64,000 nucleotides of DNA. It comes from CALMFG01 sp963666035 (GTDB lineage Bacteria; Bacillota; Clostridia; Christensenellales; CALMFG01). The notes beneath the pieces are model-generated. The model was not told where the DNA came from, did not search any database, and was given only the letters and a program-made list of their open reading frames with translations. The stretch is from contig CAXXJI010000016.1 in assembly GCA_963666035.2 (NCBI GenBank), positions 124,001-188,000 on the forward strand, read 5' to 3'. Positions 50,813 to 60,021 of the stretch are shown piece after piece. Within the stretch, counting starts at the first letter, position 1. Each line of letters begins with the position of its first letter. The position numbers and the translations under genes are program-made.

Positions 50813-52051
50813 ATGTTGGACTTTAGTAAGGTGAAAGCGGTGGACGAAGCGGTCTATACCGCCATGATGGATGAGCTTAATCGTCAGGAAACGCATATTG
50901 AACTGATCGCATCCGAGAACTTTGTTTCGGAAGCGGTGATGAACGCGATGGGGTCCCATCTGACCAACAAATACGCAGAAGGGTACCCGGGCAAACGCTA
51001 TTACGGCGGATGCGAATTTGTGGATGTGGCTGAAACGTTAGCCATTGACCGTGCCAAAGCGCTTTTTGGTGCCGAGCACGCCAACGTACAACCGCATTCT
51101 GGCGCACAGGCCAATACAGCGGTATATTTTGCGATGATGCAGCCCGGCGATACGCTGATGGGTATGGATTTGGCACACGGCGGACATTTGACTCATGGCA
51201 TGAAGATTAATTATTCGGGAACATATTTCAATATCGTGCCCTATCATGTCACGAAAGAGACGCAGACGATTGACTATGACGAAGTCAGAAGACTGGCGCT
51301 TGAAAGTAAGCCCAAGATGATTGTGGCGGGCGCATCGGCCTATCCTAGAATCATCGATTTTAAGAAATTCAGCGACATCGCCAAAGAAGTCGGCGCATAT
51401 TTAATGGTGGATATGGCGCATATTGCGGGACTGGTTGCTGCAGGACTGCATCCGTCTCCGGTGCCGTATGCTGATTTTGTTACCACCACAACGCACAAGA
51501 CTTTGCGCGGCCCCAGAGGCGGCATGATTTTGTGCAAGGAAGAGTACGCAAAGGCGATTGACAAAGCGATCTTCCCGGGTACGCAGGGCGGCCCGCTGAT
51601 GCATGTGATTGCGGCCAAAGCCGTCAGCTTTTTAGAAGCGCAAGGACCGGATTTTAAAGGATATCAACAGCAGATCGTCAATAATGCTTCGGCGTTGGCT
51701 GGTGCATTGATGGAAAACGGCTTGAACCTCGTTTCCGGCGGTACAGACAATCATCTGATGTTGGTGGATTTAAACAAAAATGACGTAACAGGCAAAGAGA
51801 CTGAAACCTGGCTGGACGAAGCGAATATCACCTGTAACAAAAACACGATTCCTTTTGAAACCAAAAGTGCGTTTGTTACCAGCGGTATCCGCCTGGGCAC
51901 ACCCGCGGTCACCACGCGGGGCATGAAAGAACCCGAGATGGTCAAGATCGCGGAATTGATCGTAAGGGTGGTCAACACCAAGGGCGCGGCAGTGGCCGAT
52001 GTGAAAACCGAAGTTTTAGCGCTGTGTGAGGCGTTCCCGCTTTATAAGTAA
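50813..52051 (+). CDS. glyA: Serine hydroxymethyltransferase
   Basis: 412 residues. A PLP enzyme converting serine and THF to glycine and 5,10-methylene-THF, the substrate of FolD (33 kb). Motifs: ELIASENFVSEAV, NKYAEGYPGKRYYGGCE, MVDMAHIAGLVAAGLHPSP, and the PLP Lys in TTTTHKTLRGPRGG. GGAG precedes the ATG by a few bases, and rnc ends 6 bases upstream. A terminator follows. Confidence 0.97.
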   Translation: MLDFSKVKAVDEAVYTAMMDELNRQETHIELIASENFVSEAVMNAMGSHLTNKYAEGYPGKRYYGGCEFVDVAETLAIDRAKALFGAEHANVQPHSGAQANTAVYFAMMQPGDTLMGMDLAHGGHLTHGMKINYSGTYFNIVPYHVTKETQTIDYDEVRRLALESKPKMIVAGASAYPRIIDFKKFSDIAKEVGAYLMVDMAHIAGLVAAGLHPSPVPYADFVTTTTHKTLRGPRGGMILCKEEYAKAIDKAIFPGTQGGPLMHVIAAKAVSFLEAQGPDFKGYQQQIVNNASALAGALMENGLNLVSGGTDNHLMLVDLNKNDVTGKETETWLDEANITCNKNTIPFETKSAFVTSGIRLGTPAVTTRGMKEPEMVKIAELIVRVVNTKGAAVADVKTEVLALCEAFPLYK

Positions 52052-52073
52052 ATTTAATTTATCAATATCAATC

Positions 52074-52114
52074 GCGTCATTGATCTAAACCATGCGGTCA
52101 ACGGCGCTTTTTTT
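52074..52114 (+). terminator. Rho-independent terminator after glyA
   Basis: GCGTCATTGA (52074-52083) pairs with TCAACGGCGC (52098-52107), with one mismatch and one wobble, followed by seven Ts. Confidence 0.75.
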
Positions 52115-52126
52115 ATTGGAAGTGTC

Positions 52127-52171
52127 AGCGGTAACAATTTAAACCATTCTGTAAATAATCAAGTTACCGCT
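52127..52171. promoter_or_regulatory. Perfect inverted repeat upstream of the mreC promoter
   Basis: AGCGGTAAC (52127-52135) and GTTACCGCT (52163-52171), nine bases each, 27-bp spacer. The right half touches the -35 region. A candidate operator; I do not recognise the regulator. Confidence 0.5.
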
Positions 52172-52199
52172 TAACCCGAAATTATAAATATGCTATAAT
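52171..52199 (+). promoter_or_regulatory. Extended -10 promoter of mreC-mreD-pbp2
   Basis: TGCTATAAT (52191-52199) is a full extended -10 box. The -35 (TTAACC, 52171-52176) is poor, at 17 bp, so activity may rely on the extended -10 or on an activator. Confidence 0.65.
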
Positions 52200-52235
52200 G
52201 CGTTAGCATCTAAAATCGAAAAAAAAGTAGAAATT

Positions 52236-53165
52236 ATGGCTAAGAAAAAAGGGATTATTAAAAACAGGCCGGCACTGATTACGGTCATCGTTGTCTTCAT
52301 CCTCATCGCTTTGATGGTGATGACTTCGGGCGACCAGAACATGAGCGGCGGAGAATCGGTGGTTGGTTCCATTTTGATGCCGGTTCAAAGCGGTATCTAT
52401 TCGGTGACCGATAAAATCGGGAATTTTTTTGAGCGCGTTTTTGCGCCCAGTGACTTGCGAGAAGAAAACAAAACCCTGCGCGAGGAGATTGCGCAGTATA
52501 AAAACGATCTGAATACGCTGGAAGAGCTGAAAAAGGAAAATGAGCGATTGAAAGCGCTGTTGGTGTTTAAAGACGAGAACACCGAATATACCGTCGTCAC
52601 AGCCAAGGTGACTGGGAAAGATTCGAGTAACTATTTCAGCATCTTCACCATCAACCGCGGGGTGCTGGACGGCGTAAAGCAAGATATGCCGGTGATAACC
52701 GAAGACGGATTGGTCGGGCGCATCATTGAAACCGGAGCGAATTGGTCAAAGGTGATGAGCATTATCGATTATGACAGCGGGGTCTCGGCCATTGTGGAAC
52801 TGACGCGTGACAACGGCGTAGTACAGGGCACCACCCTAAGCAACACGGCCGAACCGCTTTTAGAGATGGATTTTTTGCCCTTTGATGCCGATATTCTGCC
52901 GGGCTATCGTGTCATAACCTCCGGCCTTGGCGGTGTATACCCAAAGGGTCTGATTATCGGCGATACGGTGGAGATTACCCGAAGCAGTGACAACAGCCAG
53001 GAAAAAGCCTATGTCAATCCGGCGGTTGATTTTCTGCACCTCGAAGAAGTGATGATTATCACCCAGTTTGAATCGGAAAAAGACACCGCAGAAGCCGAAG
53101 CGGCGGCCGAACCTTCTCCGACACCTTCGGAAGACCCGAACAACATTATCGTGGTGGGGGAATAG
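52236..53165 (+). CDS. mreC: Rod shape-determining protein MreC
   Basis: 309 residues. A membrane helix at about 13-31, then a coiled coil (about 65-110, LREENKTLREEIAQYKNDL) and the beta-barrel MreC domain. The C-terminus is Ala/Glu/Pro-rich and extracytoplasmic. It organises the elongasome with MreD, PBP2 and RodA. The ribosome binding site is weak. mreB, normally just upstream, is not here. Confidence 0.94.
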   Translation: MAKKKGIIKNRPALITVIVVFILIALMVMTSGDQNMSGGESVVGSILMPVQSGIYSVTDKIGNFFERVFAPSDLREENKTLREEIAQYKNDLNTLEELKKENERLKALLVFKDENTEYTVVTAKVTGKDSSNYFSIFTINRGVLDGVKQDMPVITEDGLVGRIIETGANWSKVMSIIDYDSGVSAIVELTRDNGVVQGTTLSNTAEPLLEMDFLPFDADILPGYRVITSGLGGVYPKGLIIGDTVEITRSSDNSQEKAYVNPAVDFLHLEEVMIITQFESEKDTAEAEAAAEPSPTPSEDPNNIIVVGE

Positions 53166-53169
53166 TGAC

Positions 53170-53691
53170 ATGAAACTTGTTGTAATGGGTGTGCTGATTC
53201 TCATCAATGTCATCCTTTCCGGCTCAGTGTTTTCCCAAATCTATATGTTCGGGATTACGCCGGATATTCTCATTTGCTTTACCGCATCGATTATTGCCAT
53301 CGAAAAACGTGTCAATGGTGTGATATTCGCGATGGCGGGAGCGCTTTTGATGGATATCGCGTATGGACCCAGCATTGGGTTTTATACGCTTCAATACTTT
53401 ATTGCGGCGATTGCCATGTACTATTTTGCCTCGCGCATGTACACATATAATTTCTACGCGGCTTCGCTGTTGGCTGCGGCCGGCGTGGTGGTCAAAGAGA
53501 TTATCGCAATGATGATCGTCTTTTTTATGGGTAGGCCTTTCAGCGGCATGTATGTGCTGGTGCGCTATGCTATTCCCGCTGCGTTGACCACCGGTGTTTT
53601 GACGTTGTTGACCGAACTTATGATGAAATGGCTCTACAGATTCAAGTTTATGACAAGAAAAGCAACCACGGAATTTTTGGATAACCTATAG
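53170..53691 (+). CDS. mreD: Rod shape-determining protein MreD
   Basis: 173 residues from ATG 53170, four bases after the mreC stop; an in-frame start at 53068 would lie inside mreC. Five to six membrane helices fill the protein, with PDILICFTASIIAIEK and GALLMDIAYGPSIGFYTLQY typical of MreD. Confidence 0.92.
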   Translation: MKLVVMGVLILINVILSGSVFSQIYMFGITPDILICFTASIIAIEKRVNGVIFAMAGALLMDIAYGPSIGFYTLQYFIAAIAMYYFASRMYTYNFYAASLLAAAGVVVKEIIAMMIVFFMGRPFSGMYVLVRYAIPAALTTGVLTLLTELMMKWLYRFKFMTRKATTEFLDNL

Positions 53692-53701
53692 GATATTGAT
53701 G

Positions 53702-56191
53702 ATGAAACACAGCTTGGAAAACCGTTATAAAATTTTCGGCATCGTTCTGTTTGCCATGTTTATGGTCTTGGTCTTCACATTGGCCAAGCTCACCGTTGTA
53801 GACGGCGAGGATTATCTGGAACTCTCCGAAAACCGTAAAAGAAAAACCGTTGCAGTTCAGGGTACGCGCGGTTCCATCATGGACCGAAACGGCCTGCCTT
53901 TGGCATATGATGAAAAATCCTTTAACGTTTCTGTGGTGAAAGATCCGACGATCAACTCTACCGCGGCGCGTGCCTATTATACGGATATTTTTATTAGAGC
54001 CATTGATATTGTCGAAGCGCATGAAGGCAATATCATCGATACGTTTGTGATTAAACGGGATACGGACGGCAATTTCTATTTCGACTTTGGTATCGAAAAC
54101 GCTGAAGCCAAGAAAAAACGTGAGGCATCATGGCGTACAAACATGTTCGTGGGTACCGAGCGCACGCCCGAAGAGATCTATGTGGAGCTGAGAGCACGTT
54201 TTTTGATACCCGAAGAATATGATTATGAAGAAGCGCGAAAGCTTTTGTCCATATGGCAGGAAGTTCAGCTTTCCTCTTACCGCGCGTATGTGCCGGTGAC
54301 CATCGCCGAGGACGTCGATTTCTATACCGTTTCCGAGATTGAAACCCGCGGTAACGAGCTGGAAGGTGTATCGATTGAAGAGTCAACGGTGCGCACCTAT
54401 GTGCAGGGCGATGTAGCGGCGCATGTTATCGGATATCTGGGAAAAATCAATACTGAGGCGGCCGCCGAACAGTATTCGGCCAAGGGCTACGACCTGGATA
54501 ATCTGGTGGGTATTGCCGGTATTGAAGCGGCGATGGAAGACGTTTTGACGGGTAACAGCACAGAGCGGCAGGGTACGCAGGAAGTTGAGGTGAACAGCCG
54601 CGGTGCGATCACCAAGGTTTTAACCTCCACACCCGCAAAGCAGGGAAATTCGGTGATGCTGACGATCGACATCGGTCTGCAGATGGCGGTGGAGGAATCT
54701 TTGGCTGCCCGAGTACCCGAAATTGAAGAGTATGAGCATCAGCTGATTGTCAACCGGCCATGGCGGTACGCAGAATATATCGCAGAAGATGACGCGGAAA
54801 ATGCGGTTGACATCAATGGCACTAAATACGATATTGAATTTGCCAACTCAGGCGCCGCAGTGGTGATGGATGTGAAAACCGGTGAGATTTTGGGTATCGC
54901 ATCCTATCCAAGCTATGATTTAAATCTGTTCACCGGTGGTATCAGCGATGAAAACTATCAGGCGTTGGCGAATGACCCCGCTTCACCCCTGTTTAACAAA
55001 GCGGTATACACACAGATTGCGCCGGGATCGGTCTTTAAGCTGGCAACTGCGCTGGGCGCGCTGATGAATCCGGACAGCGGCATCACGCTGGATACCCGTA
55101 TTGATGACTTAGGGCCGTATACCAAATATGTGCTTCATGGTAAATCGAAACAATGCTGGGTGGCGCCGAATTTCTATCTGCACAAAAATCAGGATTTGTC
55201 GGACGGACTGATGAACTCCTGTAACTACTATTTTTTCACTATTGCGGACGCGACGGGCAACGACAATGTTGTCAAATGGGCCACAGAGTTTGGGTTGAAT
55301 GCATCGACCGGCATCGAACTTGTCGGTGAACCTGTGGGACAGGTAGGCAACCAAACGGTGCTTTATGATAACACGAAATCGGTTTATGAACAGGCGACAT
55401 CGATTCCTTACCTGGTTCATCGGTTGATACGCGCAGAATTAAGAGAAATTGCGGAATTTCGGGGCGTGGAATATACGGACGATGAGATATTCAATACGGC
55501 GTCTAAGCTGTTGAAAGTGGCAGGATCGGGCACCACACAAACAGGACCGGCCATCCGGCGGATTCTTTCGGAAGAAATGCATATCTCGGAGACCATGTCG
55601 CATCAGCGACTTTGGGACAAAGGCATCGCGTCGATACTCACTGAGCTGCAATGGAGTCCGGACATGACGCTGGCTACCGCGATCGGTCAGGGAGTTACCT
55701 CGGTTACGCCTTTGGAACTGGTGCGCTATATGGCCGCGGCGGCCAACGGCGGTACGGTATTCAACCTGCATCTGGTGGACAAAATCATATCGCCGGAGGG
55801 CGAGGTGATTGAGGAAATTAAACCTTCAGTTTTCAATGAGATGGACGATGTGCCAGATGAATTTTGGCAAGAGATGCGGCAGGGTATGCGAGATGTGGTG
55901 CAGAGAGGAACGGCAGCCGCCTATTTTTCCGATTATGAATACATTGACGAGATTGCCGGGAAAACGGGTACTGCGGAAACCAATGTAATCGATATAGAAA
56001 ACTCGGCGTGGTTTATCGCCTTTGCGCCGTACGATGACCCTGAGATTGCGATTTGCGTGATGATTCCCCAAGGTTATTCCGGCGGACTTGCGGCGCTGGT
56101 GGCACAGGATATTGTTACCTACTATTTAGACAAAAAAAAGGAAGCAGCGCCCGAAACTGTACCCGAAATCAACGAATCGGTGGTCAGATAG
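53702..56191 (+). CDS. mrdA: Penicillin-binding protein 2 (class B transpeptidase, elongasome)
   Basis: 829 residues from ATG 53702 (8 bases after AGGA; ATG 53699 also possible). A membrane helix at about 10-30, then the PBP dimerisation domain starting GTRGSIMDRNGLPLA. The transpeptidase domain has S443-V-F-K (nucleophile Ser), S506-C-N and K754-T-G. It is longer than E. coli PBP2 (~630), mainly from extra sequence in the pedestal and between SxN and KTG. Its place after mreCD and before rodA fits the elongation transpeptidase. Confidence 0.93.
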   Translation: MKHSLENRYKIFGIVLFAMFMVLVFTLAKLTVVDGEDYLELSENRKRKTVAVQGTRGSIMDRNGLPLAYDEKSFNVSVVKDPTINSTAARAYYTDIFIRAIDIVEAHEGNIIDTFVIKRDTDGNFYFDFGIENAEAKKKREASWRTNMFVGTERTPEEIYVELRARFLIPEEYDYEEARKLLSIWQEVQLSSYRAYVPVTIAEDVDFYTVSEIETRGNELEGVSIEESTVRTYVQGDVAAHVIGYLGKINTEAAAEQYSAKGYDLDNLVGIAGIEAAMEDVLTGNSTERQGTQEVEVNSRGAITKVLTSTPAKQGNSVMLTIDIGLQMAVEESLAARVPEIEEYEHQLIVNRPWRYAEYIAEDDAENAVDINGTKYDIEFANSGAAVVMDVKTGEILGIASYPSYDLNLFTGGISDENYQALANDPASPLFNKAVYTQIAPGSVFKLATALGALMNPDSGITLDTRIDDLGPYTKYVLHGKSKQCWVAPNFYLHKNQDLSDGLMNSCNYYFFTIADATGNDNVVKWATEFGLNASTGIELVGEPVGQVGNQTVLYDNTKSVYEQATSIPYLVHRLIRAELREIAEFRGVEYTDDEIFNTASKLLKVAGSGTTQTGPAIRRILSEEMHISETMSHQRLWDKGIASILTELQWSPDMTLATAIGQGVTSVTPLELVRYMAAAANGGTVFNLHLVDKIISPEGEVIEEIKPSVFNEMDDVPDEFWQEMRQGMRDVVQRGTAAAYFSDYEYIDEIAGKTGTAETNVIDIENSAWFIAFAPYDDPEIAICVMIPQGYSGGLAALVAQDIVTYYLDKKKEAAPETVPEINESVVR

Positions 56192-56213
56192 GCCATATCT
56201 AGTGGTTTAACGC

Positions 56214-56242
56214 TTGCGGAATATACAATTTACGTGTAAAAT
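56214..56242 (+). promoter_or_regulatory. Promoter of minC-minD-minE
   Basis: TTGCGG (56214-56219), 17-bp spacer, TAAAAT (56237-56242), ahead of GGAGGAAAG and the TTG start. Confidence 0.6.
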
Positions 56243-56274
56243 TAAATTAAGTTTTAAGCTGTGGAGGAAAGTGT

Positions 56275-57036
56275 TTGGATATCAATGTGGTTTCGATAAA
56301 AGGCAGGGGCAGCGGACTGATTGAAATTCGGTTTGCGCAGGATATTGCCTATCAACAGATTCGTGAAGGGTTTGTGGACAAACTCTCGGGATCGAAGGCT
56401 TTTTTTCAAGGCTCCAACCCCAAAGTGATTATTTGGGGCAGGGAGATGAACAAAGCTCAGAAATGGGATATCCGGAACCTGCTTGCCATGGATTATGATA
56501 TCACCAACGTCAAGTTTGAGGACGAGTTGGACGAAGACGAGATGGAGCTGATTAGCGGCTCTGAAGTGGCGGAACCCAATCAGACGCCGATCCGAAAAGT
56601 CAGTGACTTATCGGTGAAGACATTTCTTGGTAATGAAGATGACTTTGAAAAAATGATGGACGAAGAGGAACGTGCGCAGCATGAGCACGCCAAGGTCTTT
56701 GACCATTCTGTTTTTTTATACAGCACCATCAGATCGGGTCAGCGGATTGAAGTGGAGGGCGACATCACGGTGATCGGCGATGTCAATGACGGCGCAGAAG
56801 TGTTTGCCACCGGCAGTATTGCAGTGATGGGTGCACTGAGAGGGCTGGTACACGCCGGCTCGCAGGGCGAGAACAGTGCGGTCGTTTCGGCCGTGCGCTT
56901 AACGCCAAAACAGATGCGTATCGGTACGCGAATTGCCGCGTTCCCCGAAGGACAGTCCGGTAAAGTTCCCGAGATCGCACGTGTCATTAATGATAAAATC
57001 GTTGTGGCGCCGCTGCTCGGCAGAGGCACCAAGTAA
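56275..57036 (+). CDS. minC: Septum site-determining protein MinC
   Basis: 253 residues. It blocks FtsZ assembly away from midcell. The N-terminal domain is less conserved; an acidic linker spans about 80-140. The C-terminal beta-helix has GQRIEVEGDITVIGDVNDGAEVFATGSI and LRGLVHAG. The start is TTG at 56275 after GGAGGAAAG. Confidence 0.94.
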   Translation: MDINVVSIKGRGSGLIEIRFAQDIAYQQIREGFVDKLSGSKAFFQGSNPKVIIWGREMNKAQKWDIRNLLAMDYDITNVKFEDELDEDEMELISGSEVAEPNQTPIRKVSDLSVKTFLGNEDDFEKMMDEEERAQHEHAKVFDHSVFLYSTIRSGQRIEVEGDITVIGDVNDGAEVFATGSIAVMGALRGLVHAGSQGENSAVVSAVRLTPKQMRIGTRIAAFPEGQSGKVPEIARVINDKIVVAPLLGRGTK

Positions 57037-57067
57037 ACCTGAAAAAAGGAAAGGCAGACGATAAACT

Positions 57068-57850
57068 TTGGAAAACGTGATTGTTGTAACATCCGGCAAG
57101 GGCGGTGTGGGTAAAACCACGACTGTGGCCAATCTTGGCGCAGGGTTGGCGCTGCTCGGCAAAACCACCGTGCTTATTGATACGGATATCGGGCTTAGGA
57201 ATCTGGATGTTGTTTTGGGGCTGGAAAACCGTATCGTATTTGATCTGGTCGATGTGGTGGAAGGTACTTGCCGTCTGCAGCAGGCACTCATCAAGGATAA
57301 GCGTTATCCTGGGCTGTTTTTGCTTCCTGCCGCACAGACGCGTGACAAAATGGCGGTTAATCCTGAACAGATGAAAAAAGTTGTTGCAGAGCTGGAAAAA
57401 GACTTTGATTATGTGGTCATCGACTGCCCGGCGGGCATCGAACAGGGTTTTAAAAACGCAGTAGCCGGAGCAAAATCGGCGCTGATTGTCACGGTACCCG
57501 AAGTTTCGTCCGTCCGGGACGCCGACCGAATTATTGGTCTTCTAAACGCCGAGGGCATCGATGATGTGGCGCTTGTCATCAACCGGATTCGTCCGGAATT
57601 GGTCAAGAAGGGCGATATGCTGACCATTGAAGACACTTTGGATATTTTAGGGATTGATCTCATTGGTGTGGTACCTGAAGACGAAGCTATTTTGCGCTCG
57701 ACCAATATCGGCGAACCTGCACTGCAAGACAAAAAATCCATTGCCGGATTGGCGTTTAAGAATCTGGCAAAGCGCGTACTGGGTGAAGTGGTTGAATATA
57801 TTAATTTGGGTGATAAAGGGCTGTTCTCCAAGCTCTTTAGCACAAAGTAG
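57068..57850 (+). CDS. minD: Septum site-determining protein MinD
   Basis: 260 residues. An ATPase that holds MinC on the membrane. Deviant Walker A GKGGVGKTTT (about 11-20), then LIDTDIGLRNLDVVLGLENR, DCPAGIEQGF and a C-terminal amphipathic membrane-targeting helix (GLFSKLFST region). The start is TTG at 57068. Confidence 0.97.
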   Translation: MENVIVVTSGKGGVGKTTTVANLGAGLALLGKTTVLIDTDIGLRNLDVVLGLENRIVFDLVDVVEGTCRLQQALIKDKRYPGLFLLPAAQTRDKMAVNPEQMKKVVAELEKDFDYVVIDCPAGIEQGFKNAVAGAKSALIVTVPEVSSVRDADRIIGLLNAEGIDDVALVINRIRPELVKKGDMLTIEDTLDILGIDLIGVVPEDEAILRSTNIGEPALQDKKSIAGLAFKNLAKRVLGEVVEYINLGDKGLFSKLFSTK

Positions 57851-57858
57851 AGGTTGAT

Positions 57859-58116
57859 ATGTCTAGATACGGCAGAAAATCATCATCCGATATTGCGGTG
57901 GAACGCTTAAAGCTGGTTTTGGTGCATGATCGGATGGGCACCAGCCCCGACCGTAATGTCATCACGCAGATCAAACGGGATATCGTGGATGTGCTGTCAA
58001 AGTATGTTGAAGTGGATGTCGCGAATTTGGATGTGGAGATTCGTCAGTCAATTCGTGATGAGAGCGGCTATGCGGCGCATCTGACTGCCGAAATACCGAT
58101 CACAAAGATTAAGTAA
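57859..58116 (+). CDS. minE: Cell division topological specificity factor MinE
   Basis: 85 residues. It stimulates MinD ATPase and gives the Min system its spatial pattern. SSSDIAVERLKLVLVHDR is the anti-MinCD helix region, and the C-terminal dimerisation domain contains VDVANLDVEIRQ. Presence of MinE rather than DivIVA-MinJ suggests an oscillating Min system, as in many Clostridia. Confidence 0.95.
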   Translation: MSRYGRKSSSDIAVERLKLVLVHDRMGTSPDRNVITQIKRDIVDVLSKYVEVDVANLDVEIRQSIRDESGYAAHLTAEIPITKIK

Positions 58117-58179
58117 AACAAAAAACGTTAAATCAACGAAGTGTAAACTTTTTATTATAAGATGATATTTTAAAACAAA

Positions 58180-58227
58180 AGACGGTATAATCTTTTTTGA
58201 AGCTGTAAAGGAGCCGTCTCTTTTTTT
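58180..58227 (+). terminator. Possible weak terminator or leader hairpin before rodA
   Basis: AGACGG (58180-58185) pairs with CCGTCT (58214-58219) across a 28-base loop, followed by C and seven Ts. A TATAAT at 58186-58191 lies in the loop but has no good -35. It could end the min operon or attenuate rodA. Confidence 0.4.
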
Positions 58228-58245
58228 GTAAGAAGACTTTATTAT

Positions 58246-59412
58246 ATGAAAAACAGATTTATTGATTTTAAACTTTTTAAATATTTGGACTGGCCGCTGA
58301 TCGTCATGCTGTTCGGCATCGCTTCGATCGGAATCATAGCGGTGGCCAATGCGACGGCGTCATTGTTTACAGGCGAAGAAAATTCGGTATCCGAAATCGT
58401 TGCGAATTTGGATGTCCATACCATTCGTCTTCAGATACTCTGGTTTCTCATTGGTTTAACAGCCATGATTATCATGACCATTCCCGATTACACAGCCATC
58501 GGTGATTTCTATATCTGGATTTATGCGATCAATATTCTTTTGTTGATTGTCGTGGTGCTGGCGTCTTCCGAAACACGCGGCATCAGCGGATGGTTTCGTT
58601 TCGGCGAGCGTGGTTTCCAGCCGTCCGAGGTGGCGAAAATCGCTATTATCATCACGCTGGCAAAAGTGGTTTCCAATATCACTGAAAACAAAGGGCGCAT
58701 CACCACGCTGCGTGAAATCATCCCCGTGCTGTTATACTTTGTTGTGCCGTTTGGGCTCATCGTCATCCAGCCGGACATGGGAACGGCTTCGGTGTATGTG
58801 TTTATTCTGCTCGGAGTCCTTTTGGTCTCTAACACCAGTTTCAAACTTCTGGGTTTGCTGGCGCTGGCTGGCGCAGTCGCTGTTTTCATCATCATCGTTT
58901 CAGGTTTTTTGGAGGATTACCAGATCAGTCGGCTTCTGGCTTTTTTCAACCCTGACCTGGCCGAAGAAGGCGCCAAATATAATCTGGAACAAGCGATGAT
59001 CGCTATCGGATCGGGCGGCGTCACCGGTAAGGGTTTGTTTGCCGCAGGCAACATGACTCAGCTCGATTATGTGCCCGAAAGTCATACTGACTTTATCTTT
59101 TCAGTCACCATTGAAGCGATCGGTTTTATCGGCGGGCTGATTCTGATACTGCTTTATATGGCGGTGGTGTTTCGCTGTCTGTACCTAGCGATTCGTTCGA
59201 AAGATCATCTCGGCACCTATATTATCATCGGTGTGATGAGTATGTTTATGTTTCATATTTTTGAGAACATGGGGATGCAGATGGGGGCGATGCCGATTAC
59301 AGGCATACCTCTGCCGCTGATGAGTTATGGGGGATCGAACATGCTGACCACCATGGCGGCGTTCGGGTTGGTCCTAAATGTGGCCATGCGGTCTAAACGG
59401 AGATTGGAATAG
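58246..59412 (+). CDS. rodA: RodA, SEDS peptidoglycan glycosyltransferase
   Basis: 388 residues, ten hydrophobic helices. SEDS motifs: RGISGWFRFGERGFQPSEVAKIAIII, QPDMGTASVY and the C-terminal TGIPLPLMSYGGSNMLT. It polymerises glycan strands in elongation with the class B PBP encoded at 53.7 kb. Membership in the RodA rather than FtsW branch is inferred from the neighbouring mreCD and PBP2 genes. Confidence 0.93.
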   Translation: MKNRFIDFKLFKYLDWPLIVMLFGIASIGIIAVANATASLFTGEENSVSEIVANLDVHTIRLQILWFLIGLTAMIIMTIPDYTAIGDFYIWIYAINILLLIVVVLASSETRGISGWFRFGERGFQPSEVAKIAIIITLAKVVSNITENKGRITTLREIIPVLLYFVVPFGLIVIQPDMGTASVYVFILLGVLLVSNTSFKLLGLLALAGAVAVFIIIVSGFLEDYQISRLLAFFNPDLAEEGAKYNLEQAMIAIGSGGVTGKGLFAAGNMTQLDYVPESHTDFIFSVTIEAIGFIGGLILILLYMAVVFRCLYLAIRSKDHLGTYIIIGVMSMFMFHIFENMGMQMGAMPITGIPLPLMSYGGSNMLTTMAAFGLVLNVAMRSKRRLE

Positions 59413-59429
59413 AATAAATAATATCGCTT

Positions 59430-59455
59430 GCGCTGGGGGATCCCGGCGCTTTTTT
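59430..59455 (+). terminator. Rho-independent terminator after rodA
   Basis: GCGCTGGG (59430-59437) pairs with CCCGGCGC (59442-59449), eight pairs with one wobble and a four-base loop, then six Ts. Confidence 0.9.
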
Positions 59456-59483
59456 CGTTTAAAGATTATTCACGAATAACGAG

Positions 59484-59513
59484 TTGACAAGCTGGTTTTT
59501 TTTATGCTAAACT
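59484..59513 (+). promoter_or_regulatory. Promoter of iscR-iscS-iscU
   Basis: TTGACA (59484-59489), 18-bp spacer, TAAACT (59508-59513). Autoregulation by the Rrf2-family protein is likely, but I could not define its operator. Confidence 0.65.
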
Positions 59514-59565
59514 GCTATCGATAAAACTTGAGTAAATTACTATGAATTATAGGAGGCGCAAAGAA

Positions 59566-60021
59566 TTGATTATTTCGACAAAGGGCAGATACGGCGTTCG
59601 AGCTATGTTTGTACTGGCGAAACGATATGAGGAAGAGGCGCTGACGAGTATCAAATATATTGCGGCTGAACAAGGGATTTCCGAACAATACTTAGAGCAG
59701 TTGTTTTCCAAGTTGAAAACAGCTGGTTTGATTGAGAGCGTACGCGGACAGAAGGGCGGATACCGGTTGAATTCATCGCCGTCGGATATTTCGGTCGGCC
59801 AGATTCTGCGAGCTTTGGAAGGCCCGCTGGCCCCGTCTGAGTGTGTGGTGGATGAAAATGAAGTCTGCGCGAAGTCGGAAAGCTGTACCACGCATAATAT
59901 GTGGAAAACCGTCTATGACGGCATCAATCGGGTGGTGGATGATATGTCACTGGCCGATATGCTGAATGACTATAGAGTGAATCAAAACGAAATTGAGGAT
60001 TGCGGGAGTCAGAAAAATTGA
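59566..60021 (+). CDS. iscR: Rrf2 family transcriptional regulator (IscR-like)
   Basis: 151 residues from TTG 59566, 9 bases after AGGAGG (59551-59556); ATG 59542 precedes that site and is rejected. The N-terminal winged helix (about 1-65) has STKGRYGVRAMF and the wing RGQKGGYRL. C93, C101 and C107 are placed like the three [2Fe-2S] ligands of IscR, though C93-C101 are eight apart rather than six. It probably senses Fe-S status and controls the iscS-iscU genes it overlaps. Confidence 0.88.
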   Translation: MIISTKGRYGVRAMFVLAKRYEEEALTSIKYIAAEQGISEQYLEQLFSKLKTAGLIESVRGQKGGYRLNSSPSDISVGQILRALEGPLAPSECVVDENEVCAKSESCTTHNMWKTVYDGINRVVDDMSLADMLNDYRVNQNEIEDCGSQKN

